A stretch of 42,590 nt of DNA from an uncultured Lachnospiraceae bacterium (GTDB lineage Bacteria; Bacillota; Clostridia; Lachnospirales; Lachnospiraceae): assembly GCA_947167155.1 (NCBI GenBank), contig CAMVHB010000016.1:1-42590 (forward strand), in the 5' to 3' direction. Positions 1 through 5,967 of this stretch are shown here, in pieces. A program made the translations under genes and the position numbers. Below the pieces are notes generated by a model. It saw only the letters and a program-made list of their open reading frames with translations. It ran no database searches and had not been told where the DNA came from. Within the stretch, counting starts at the first letter, position 1, and each line of letters starts with the position of its first letter.

Positions 1-1043
1 GCTACATTCAGCCAGCAGGCAGCGAGATGATCGTCGTCCACCCTGTATTCATCAGGCAGCTTTTCAAGACAGATCTTCATCGCGTTCTCACAGCGGGGGC
101 AGAACGCGCAGCCCTTCGGCATATTGAGAAGGTTGATGGGAGTTCCTCCTATAGGAACCAGCTTCTCGTTCATATTCTCAGCCCTCGGTATCGAGCGGAG
201 AAGCCCTTTTGTATATTCATGAGCCGGGCGGTAGAATATGGCATCCGCCGTCCCTCTCTCACAGACGCGCCCGCCGTACATCACGATGATCTCGTCGCAC
301 ATCGACGCGATCACACCAAGGTCATGGGTGACCATAATTATCGACATGCCCATCTTCTTCTGAAGATCCTGCATGAGTTCGAGTATCTGCGCCTGTATCG
401 TCACATCAAGAGCTGTCGTGGGCTCATCCGCGATCAAAATATCCGGCTCGCAGCAGAGCGCCATTGCTATCATGACACGCTGCCTCATACCACCGGAAAG
501 CTCGTGTGGGTACTTTTTCATCCGGATCTCGGGTTCATTGACGCCAACAAGTTTCAGCATCTCGACCGCTCTCTCCTTTGCCTCCTGCTTTGTCTTGTTG
601 GTGTGCAGCCTCACCGCCTCAACAAGCTGATACCCGACCGAAAAGACCGGATTAAGTGAGGTCATCGGATCCTGAAAGATGATGGAAACCTTCTCTCCCC
701 TGAATTTCCGGAGCTTCTTTTCCGGCCAGTCCAGGATATTTTCTCCGTTGTACAGGATCTTTCCGGATTTCACATAGCCGTTCTCCGCGAGGATCTGCAT
801 TATTGAATAAGCAGTCACCGATTTTCCTGAGCCGGACTCACCTACTATCCCGAGTGTCTTTCCGCGATCCAGATTGAATGATATCCCGTTCACCGCGCTG
901 ACCTCTCCGTTGTCGGTCCGAAACGAGGTATGAAGATCCTGGACTGAGAGTATGGTATCGCTGCTCGTCCCGGAATCAAGGACTACGGGCTCGTCACCGA
1001 CAGACTGCTTTTTTATGTTTTTCAAACTTTCAAGATCTGACAT
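1..1043 (-). CDS. oppD: Oligopeptide ABC transporter ATP-binding protein OppD (3' end cut by window edge)
   Basis: Cytoplasmic ATPase that powers peptide import through the OppB/OppC channel. About 347 codons are visible and the stop lies beyond the left edge. Seen: Walker A GESGSGKS near residue 67, signature LSGGMRQR near 184, Walker B ILIADEPT near 204 and H-loop VTHDLG near 238. The C-terminal oligopeptide-specific extension carries a Cys cluster (GCAFCPRC and a further Cys seven residues on) where the family commonly has GCxFxPRC; such Cys sets can bind an Fe-S cluster, but that is inference here. The ATG at 1043 has GGAG nine bases upstream. It lies 14 bases after oppC and is surely co-transcribed. 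OppF and OppA would be expected to the left, outside the window. DppD of a dipeptide system is the main alternative name. Confidence 0.93.
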   Translation of the reverse strand, partial: MSDLESLKNIKKQSVGDEPVVLDSGTSSDTILSVQDLHTSFRTDNGEVSAVNGISFNLDRGKTLGIVGESGSGKSVTAYSIMQILAENGYVKSGKILYNGENILDWPEKKLRKFRGEKVSIIFQDPMTSLNPVFSVGYQLVEAVRLHTNKTKQEAKERAVEMLKLVGVNEPEIRMKKYPHELSGGMRQRVMIAMALCCEPDILIADEPTTALDVTIQAQILELMQDLQKKMGMSIIMVTHDLGVIASMCDEIIVMYGGRVCERGTADAIFYRPAHEYTKGLLRSIPRAENMNEKLVPIGGTPINLLNMPKGCAFCPRCENAMKICLEKLPDEYRVDDDHLAACWLNV

Positions 1044-1057
1044 TATCTATTTCTCCG

Positions 1058-2155
1058 TCAATTGAGTTTGGAATCAAACGCGTCGCGGAGTCCGTCACCA
1101 AGAAGGTTCAGGGCAAGGACGATCAGGATTATTATCACCGCAGGAATGATCAGCCTGTGCGGGTAGGACTGCATGGAATCCCTCGCCGCATTCGCAAGAG
1201 AGCCAAGCGACGTCATGGGTGCGCTGACTCCGAGTCCGAGGAATGAAAGATAGGACTCTGTGAAGATCGCGGAAGGCACCTGAAGAGCTGTCGTGATGAT
1301 AATGACTGAAAGGCAGTTCGGGATAATGTGCTTCCGGAGTATCCTTCCGTTGGGCGTTCCGATGGTGCGGGCCGCGAGGACGAATTCCGCCTTCTTGATC
1401 TGAAGTATCTGCCCCCTTATGAGTCTCGCCATTCCGACCCAGTAAAGGAGCGCGAACACAATGAACATCGCTATCATATTGGACCCCAGGGATTCAAACA
1501 CAGTCCCCTGGATCAAGGGTCCCAGGTTTTCATTCAAGACCACCGCAAGCAAAATGATAAGGAGCATATCCGGCAGCGAATATATGACATCCACTATCCG
1601 CATCATTATCATATCGGCCTTGCCGCCGAAGTACCCCGAGATCGAACCGTAGATAACGCCGATGATAAGGACCATGATAGCGGCCACAACACCGACGGAA
1701 AGTGAAACGCGGGTTCCGTATATGCAGCGGATGAAATAATCACGCCCAAGAGAATCTGTTCCGAAGATATGAGGGAAAAGCTTCTCTCCCGTCCTCTCCA
1801 TATATTCGATCTCCATGTCGGAGTACTGCATCATCCCGAGATTGACAACGCCCCTGTCGCGCTTCCCGTCAACCCTGATGATAGTGTCATAGCTGTATGG
1901 ACAGATCATCGGCGCGACGATTATTATCACGACAATGGCAAGCAGTATGAATATAGACATCATGGCAAGCGGATTTTTGCGAAGCCGCCTCATGCCGTCC
2001 TGTAAAAAGGTCCTGGACTCGCCCATTACATCCTGCTGCTTCTTTTCCTCTTCCGTAGCCTTCTCAAAATCATTTTTGTTGAACTTTGAGAGATCTATCT
2101 GGGCGGAGAGGAATGCGCGTTTTTTGTACTTGAAATCTTCTTTGTTTGCTTCCAT
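1058..2155 (-). CDS. oppC: Oligopeptide ABC transporter permease OppC
   Basis: Inner-membrane permease that forms the peptide channel with OppB. It has an N-terminal cytoplasmic tail of about 55 residues, a first membrane helix near 62-82, a large extracytoplasmic loop, and a BPD_transp_1 domain from about residue 150 to the end. The coupling (EAA) loop is visible around EFVLAARTIGTPNGRILRKH, ending with conserved IIPN. The length (365 aa) is typical. A TTG at 2158 is also open, but the ATG at 2155 has GGAG seven bases upstream and is preferred. It starts 18 bases after the oppB stop, in one operon with oppB and oppD. Confidence 0.93.
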   Translation of the reverse strand: MEANKEDFKYKKRAFLSAQIDLSKFNKNDFEKATEEEKKQQDVMGESRTFLQDGMRRLRKNPLAMMSIFILLAIVVIIIVAPMICPYSYDTIIRVDGKRDRGVVNLGMMQYSDMEIEYMERTGEKLFPHIFGTDSLGRDYFIRCIYGTRVSLSVGVVAAIMVLIIGVIYGSISGYFGGKADMIMMRIVDVIYSLPDMLLIILLAVVLNENLGPLIQGTVFESLGSNMIAMFIVFALLYWVGMARLIRGQILQIKKAEFVLAARTIGTPNGRILRKHIIPNCLSVIIITTALQVPSAIFTESYLSFLGLGVSAPMTSLGSLANAARDSMQSYPHRLIIPAVIIILIVLALNLLGDGLRDAFDSKLN

Positions 2156-2173
2156 CAAAATACTCCGGTTCCC

Positions 2174-3085
2174 TTATTCAAACGTGATCCTCGGATCGAT
2201 CGCCTTGTAGGCGATGTCCGTAAGCAGATTCGCAAATACCATGAGGATGGCGAGGAACATTGTGACCGCCATTATCATAGTGTAATCCCTGTTTATGATT
2301 GACGAAACGAAAGCGCCGCCCAGTCCTCCGATAGTGAAGATATTTTCAACGACCATTGAACCCGTGATGATGTAGGCAACCTCGGGTCCGAGATATGTGA
2401 CTACCGGGATCAGCGCATTTCGAAGGGCATGTACGAATATGACCTTTCCCTGGGGAACACCCTTCGCCCGTGCCGTCCTCACATAGTCCTGGGACAGAGC
2501 ATCAAGCATCGAGGTTTTCGTTAGACGGGTTATATACGCCATCGGATAGACCGACAGCGCTATGACAGGCAGAACATAATTCGGATTGTCCGGGTTCCAG
2601 ACCGGGAGCCACCTTAGAATAAGGCAGAATACCAACAATAGTATCGTTGCCAGAATGAAGGACGGTACTGATGTACCGAGAGTTGTGAAAAATACGATGA
2701 CGCGGTCGGGCCATTTGTTGCGGTTCAATGCTGCGATGGATCCGAGAAGTATCCCGAAGCCGAGAGCCAGCAATATCGCCGCCCCTCCGAGCTTTGCCGA
2801 GACCACGAATCGTGCGCTTATATCAGGCCAGATCTCACGGCCTGTCTTTAAGGAAACTCCCCAGTCACCCTGGATGAGCTTTCCCATATACATGAAATAT
2901 TGCTGAACAACGGGTTTGTCGAGGTTGTAGCGGGCATTCAGCTCCTGAAGGACAGCTTCGGACTTTGCCTTCTCGCCGTTGAAGGGTCCTCCCGGAACAA
3001 GATTCATTACAAAAAATGTAATAAGACTGATGATAAGGATAGTGATGATCGCGAAGATCACCCTTTTTACAATATATTTCGCCAC
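2174..3085 (-). CDS. oppB: Oligopeptide ABC transporter permease OppB
   Basis: First gene of the opp operon and partner of OppC in the transmembrane peptide channel. Seen: an N-terminal helix beginning about residue 8, a long periplasmic segment containing PGGPF, then the BPD_transp_1 domain with EAA loop DYVRTARAKGVPQGKVIFVH. The protein ends DPRITFE, as OppB proteins commonly do. The start is GTG at 3085 with GAGGT seven bases upstream; no ATG fits better. At 303 aa it is normal size. No substrate-binding protein precedes it, so OppA is either left of the window or elsewhere. Confidence 0.93.
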   Translation of the reverse strand: MAKYIVKRVIFAIITILIISLITFFVMNLVPGGPFNGEKAKSEAVLQELNARYNLDKPVVQQYFMYMGKLIQGDWGVSLKTGREIWPDISARFVVSAKLGGAAILLALGFGILLGSIAALNRNKWPDRVIVFFTTLGTSVPSFILATILLLVFCLILRWLPVWNPDNPNYVLPVIALSVYPMAYITRLTKTSMLDALSQDYVRTARAKGVPQGKVIFVHALRNALIPVVTYLGPEVAYIITGSMVVENIFTIGGLGGAFVSSIINRDYTMIMAVTMFLAILMVFANLLTDIAYKAIDPRITFE

Positions 3086-3114
3086 TTTGCTACCTCAAAA
3101 AACTCCTATGCAAC

Positions 3115-3135
3115 GAGACAGTTTTCTCCTGTCTC
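3115..3135 (-). other. Small hairpin in the oppB 5' leader
   Basis: A 7-bp perfect stem GAGACAG / CTGTCTC with a 7-base loop lies between the predicted promoter and the oppB start. It falls about 11-31 bases downstream of the predicted start of transcription. It could be an operator or an mRNA stem; nothing further identifies it. Confidence 0.4.
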
Positions 3136-3152
3136 CACACAAAGACCGAAGT

Positions 3153-3181
3153 ATTTTATCAGAAGCGCTGTGGAAATGCAA
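3153..3181 (-). promoter_or_regulatory. Sigma-A-type promoter for oppBCD
   Basis: Reading the minus strand: TTGCAT (3176-3181), a 17-base spacer, then TAAAAT (3153-3158), preceded by TGA as an extended -10. The leader to the oppB GTG would be about 60 bases. Confidence 0.65.
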
Positions 3182-3194
3182 GAAAAAGCGTGTT

Positions 3195-3662
3195 TTACAT
3201 ATTATCCTTTACGGCAACGGCGACCATCTTTGCCATTGCCCTTATCTCTCCTGCTGCCGAAAGCTCCATCTTTACTATTACCTTTCTCTCTCCTATCTCT
3301 TCGGCAATAGCAGTCACAGTGACCTCCTCCCCCATGGGGACCGGCTTTTTGTAATCTATCTCAAGGCGCGCTGTTATGAATCTTTTAAGTCTCGATCCGT
3401 CAGTCAGAGTAAGTCCCTTGTTTCTGTGAAAGAACCAGGCAGCAGAAGCCGTCCCGTGGCAGTCGAAGGCCATCGCCGTCATCCCGCCGTAAAGATTTCC
3501 GGGAATGCCTCCCGTGAAGCGCTCGTCCGGAGTGAATCGAAGGACGCATTTATCCCCCTCCTCATTCGGATAAGATTTGAGATGCAGCCCCTTTTCATTC
3601 CTTGCCCCGCAGCCGAAGCAGTGTGCGAAACGCTCTTCATAAGTATCCTGTATCGCCGTCAT
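3195..3662 (-). CDS. PaaI/YbgC-like hotdog-fold thioesterase
   Basis: A 155-residue single-domain hotdog (4HBT superfamily) protein, probably an acyl-CoA thioesterase acting in the cytoplasm. Seen: the N-terminal CFGCGARNEKGLHL motif near residues 15-28, typical of this thioesterase group; the central helix region GGMTAMAFDCHGTASA; then strands ITARLEIDYKKPVPMGEEV with the family's DYKKPV pattern. The start is fixed by an excellent AAAGGAGG six bases before the ATG. It stands alone: oppB has its own promoter and the neighbours upstream run the other way. The substrate cannot be read from the sequence. Confidence 0.8.
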   Translation of the reverse strand: MTAIQDTYEERFAHCFGCGARNEKGLHLKSYPNEEGDKCVLRFTPDERFTGGIPGNLYGGMTAMAFDCHGTASAAWFFHRNKGLTLTDGSRLKRFITARLEIDYKKPVPMGEEVTVTAIAEEIGERKVIVKMELSAAGEIRAMAKMVAVAVKDNM

Positions 3663-3721
3663 AAGTCCTCCTTTGGTACTTTAAATACATCTCCAAAAAA
3701 ATAGCAAAAACCAACCTGCTC

Positions 3722-3730
3722 TGCTATAAT
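3722..3730 (+). promoter_or_regulatory. Extended -10 promoter for the microprotein/VOC pair
   Basis: TGCTATAAT matches the extended -10 consensus exactly; no good -35 is visible 17 bases upstream. The start of transcription would fall near 3737, about 30 bases before the microprotein ATG. Confidence 0.55.
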
Positions 3731-3768
3731 GGCGGAACAAACAAAAAAATACAATATGGAGAAAAAAA

Positions 3769-3873
3769 ATGAGCAAATTCGGAAAGAAGAACAAGGACTC
3801 GAAAGAGGCAGAGATGAAGAAGATGAAGCAGCAGCTTGAGGCGCTCAAGAAAAAACAGGCAAAGAAAAAATAA
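3769..3873 (+). CDS. 34-residue Lys-rich microprotein
   Basis: A short reading frame of 34 codons beginning MSKFGKKNK and ending KKKQAKKK. About 40% of residues are Lys, with a central acidic/Gln segment (EAEMKKMKQQLEALKK) of helical heptad character. An ATG with GGAG seven bases upstream and an extended -10 promoter just before it support expression. Its stop lies 19 bases before the next gene, so the two probably share a transcript. I do not recognise a family; the composition suggests a nucleic-acid- or ribosome-associated peptide, but that is a guess. It could also be merely a leader ORF for the VOC gene. Confidence 0.55.
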   Translation: MSKFGKKNKDSKEAEMKKMKQQLEALKKKQAKKK

Positions 3874-3892
3874 AAAAAAAGGGGGAGACACT

Positions 3893-4264
3893 ATGGCAGA
3901 AGAATTCAATTCAGTGGAAGAACTGGAACTTTGCGTGCTCCACATCGGGATCAACGCAGACGGGGAAGAAGATGCAAAAAGGATAGCTGAGGAGTTTCGG
4001 ACTCTGATGGGTTTCATTCCGAAATTCGGAAACTCTTCCATCTTTGCTTCGCCTCTTGTTGAGATCATGAAAAAGAATGGACCGGGCGAAAAAGGTCATA
4101 TCGCTATCGGCGCCCATGATGTCGACAAGGCAGCAGAATATTTCAAGTCCACGGGTATGGGTGTAAAGATGGACACCGCCACCTACAACAAGGACGGAAG
4201 TATGAAGTTCGTTTATCTTGAAAAAGAGATAGCGGGCTTTGCGATCCATCTGAAGCAGTATTGA
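3893..4264 (+). CDS. Stand-alone VOC-like domain related to the C-terminal domain of some KHG/KDPG aldolases
   Basis: A 123-residue protein of glyoxalase/VOC type. The pattern LHIGIN...A..F.TLMGF, GNSSIFAS..EIMKKNG, KGHIAIG..DVDKAAEYF and FVYLEKEIAGFAIHLKQ resembles the extra C-terminal domain that Firmicutes often carry fused to 2-keto-3-deoxygluconate-6-phosphate aldolase; here the aldolase half is absent. The start is chosen at ATG 3893 because GGGGGAG lies five bases upstream. The frame is open back to 3836, but that part overlaps the microprotein and has no ribosome binding site. No enzymatic role can be assigned; a small-molecule binding role is possible. Confidence 0.72.
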   Translation: MAEEFNSVEELELCVLHIGINADGEEDAKRIAEEFRTLMGFIPKFGNSSIFASPLVEIMKKNGPGEKGHIAIGAHDVDKAAEYFKSTGMGVKMDTATYNKDGSMKFVYLEKEIAGFAIHLKQY

Positions 4265-4271
4265 TCTTGAT

Positions 4272-4342
4272 ATGAACCCAGGGGACGGAGTCAGGGGACC
4301 ATTTTTGAAAAATGGTCCCCTGACTCCGTCCCCTGGGTTCAT
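4272..4342. repeat. Perfect 71-base palindrome between convergent genes
   Basis: Two 35-base arms (4272-4306 and 4308-4342) are exact reverse complements around one central G. The arms contain GGGGACGGAGTCAGGGGACC. It fills the gap between the VOC gene (stop 4264) and the DUF218 gene (stop 4344). An RNA from either strand would fold into a very long hairpin, so it can act as a two-way terminator or transcript protector. Its GGGGAC-rich arms recall REP-like palindromes scattered in clostridial genomes, but no second copy is in this window. Confidence 0.9.
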
Positions 4343-4343
4343 T

Positions 4344-5837
4344 TTACAAAATATTTGACAACATCACAAACACCGCCATTGCAGCCATGACAAGGACAAA
4401 GAAGATCACCATCAAAAGATGCTTCTTCCAGCCGGAAAACAGAGTCGCTACAAATTCCCTCACAAAGGCATTGATCCAGAAATACGCCTTTGTCCTGCTT
4501 CCTACTCCATCGGCATCCACTCCCTGCTGCCTTGACAGAACTCCCGAGCGAAACACATGATAGTTCGTTGTCGAAAACGCGATCACAGGGTCTTTCCCGC
4601 CGCCTTTTTCTTTGATGAGCTCTATCGAATTTCTGAAATTCTCCTCTGTATTATTTGAGGCCGTCTCTGTTATTATCCGATCATCAGGTATTCCCATCGA
4701 CAAAAGATAATCCCTTATCGCCTCTCCCTCGGCCATTATCTCATCATTGCCCTTTCCGCCGGATGGAACGAAGACGATGTCCCTTCCCGTCGCTTCCTTC
4801 TGCCTTTTTGCAAACTCAAGAGCCTTGTCCGCCCTGCCGCGTAAAAGCGGTGTGAGCGAACCGTCCTTTTTGATCCGGCAGCCGAGGATGAGAATGTAGT
4901 CCTTGTTGAAGGGCGGGGTCCTTTTCGCGGCCGCAACGGAAAGGATTATCGTGGCAAGCAGCACGCATTCAAGATAGGACAATATGGCATAGGAAATATT
5001 ATTGAGTCCCATCTCTATATATGTGGCAGGGTTGCTTGAGTTATGAAGATCGACAAACTCGGAATTGTAAAGGAGCGTTGAGACAAGCGAGGGGATCAAT
5101 GTCGCGGCAAGGATCGCTATTCCAAGGAGCAGCGGCAGCATATTTTTGATGCTCCGCCCCTCTTTTTTCATTAGGATAATGCTGCTCAATCCAACGAGGA
5201 TCGAAAGGACAAAGGCCACGGGAAAGACGAAAAACGAAACTGCCGTAAACGAATTCATTGTTATTGATACTGTGTTTTCGATACTGCCTCCAGTGGTCAG
5301 ATAGCCCGCCTGAATGATCAGTGAAAACACAAGGATGATGATCCACGCAAGGTACCTGATATTTTTGTATTGGTACAGGCTCGTCTTCAGACTGCGCAAA
5401 AAATGTACTGTAAGGAAGAGAAGTATCAGAAGGATATACAGTGCTATCAAAAGAGGCATGACAAAAGCACCGGTGGAGTATCCGAAAAAGCTGCCTCTTG
5501 TGATCACTCCCGTGCCGTGAACATAGATCACACCCAGATGCGAGAAGTCATCCGGTCCATTCACTTCAACAAAAGCCTTCCCCGGAGCCACTGAGAAAAG
5601 TTCGATCAAAAGCCGCCCGTCTTCAATATGCTTCCCTCTGATCCCGATGATCTCGCGTTCGCCCTCCTGTTCTAACGAAATCCTGTATTGACTTATGTCG
5701 GCGGAACCTCCGCGTGTATCTATTTCCATTGTATAGGACGAGCCCAGCCTTACTATAAGAAAAAGACCGATCAGAAAAAAAACCGCTCCGATGATGAGCA
5801 ATATTATCTTGTCCTTCTTTGTGGATATCTCTTTCAT
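4344..5837 (-). CDS. Membrane protein with C-terminal DUF218/YdcF (SanA-like) domain
   Basis: A 497-residue membrane protein. One N-terminal helix (about 10-30) is followed by an extracytoplasmic region to about residue 120, then about six helices (about 122-300). A DUF218 domain follows at about 310-455, with YILILGCRIKKDGSLTPLLRGR, VPSGGKGNDEIMAEGEAI and the TASNNTEENF motif. One last helix ends the protein. YdcF/SanA/ElyC-type proteins are linked to envelope assembly, and the DUF218 fold binds small ligands; the reaction here is unknown. It is roughly twice the size of simple SanA proteins because of the added N-terminal membrane part. The start is ATG 5837 with only a weak GAAG site. It is divergent from the permease-GGDEF gene and ends two bases from the palindrome. 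Confidence 0.8.
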   Translation of the reverse strand: MKEISTKKDKIILLIIGAVFFLIGLFLIVRLGSSYTMEIDTRGGSADISQYRISLEQEGEREIIGIRGKHIEDGRLLIELFSVAPGKAFVEVNGPDDFSHLGVIYVHGTGVITRGSFFGYSTGAFVMPLLIALYILLILLFLTVHFLRSLKTSLYQYKNIRYLAWIIILVFSLIIQAGYLTTGGSIENTVSITMNSFTAVSFFVFPVAFVLSILVGLSSIILMKKEGRSIKNMLPLLLGIAILAATLIPSLVSTLLYNSEFVDLHNSSNPATYIEMGLNNISYAILSYLECVLLATIILSVAAAKRTPPFNKDYILILGCRIKKDGSLTPLLRGRADKALEFAKRQKEATGRDIVFVPSGGKGNDEIMAEGEAIRDYLLSMGIPDDRIITETASNNTEENFRNSIELIKEKGGGKDPVIAFSTTNYHVFRSGVLSRQQGVDADGVGSRTKAYFWINAFVREFVATLFSGWKKHLLMVIFFVLVMAAMAVFVMLSNIL

Positions 5838-5871
5838 TCTTCAAAACTCTTTCTGTATTTCTTTAATTTAT

Positions 5872-5900
5872 TTGAATAATATCATATGTTTAACTATAAT
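5872..5900 (+). promoter_or_regulatory. Sigma-A-type promoter for the permease-GGDEF operon
   Basis: TTGAAT (5872-5877), a 17-base spacer and a consensus TATAAT (5895-5900). The leader to the ATG at 5968 is about 60 bases. Confidence 0.7.
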
Positions 5901-5967
5901 GGAGTTTACACTCTCTGACGGACCCACTGTTCAGTATCAGCGGAATTGCAAAAAAGGGAGGATTCCG

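Noticed and set aside
27-659. A 210-codon plus-strand frame at the left edge
   Set aside because: It is the complement of oppD, whose Walker and signature motifs are certain.
3836-3892. N-terminal extension of the VOC-domain gene
   Set aside because: It overlaps the microprotein in another frame, is poly-Lys/Arg by out-of-frame reading, and a strong binding site precedes ATG 3893.
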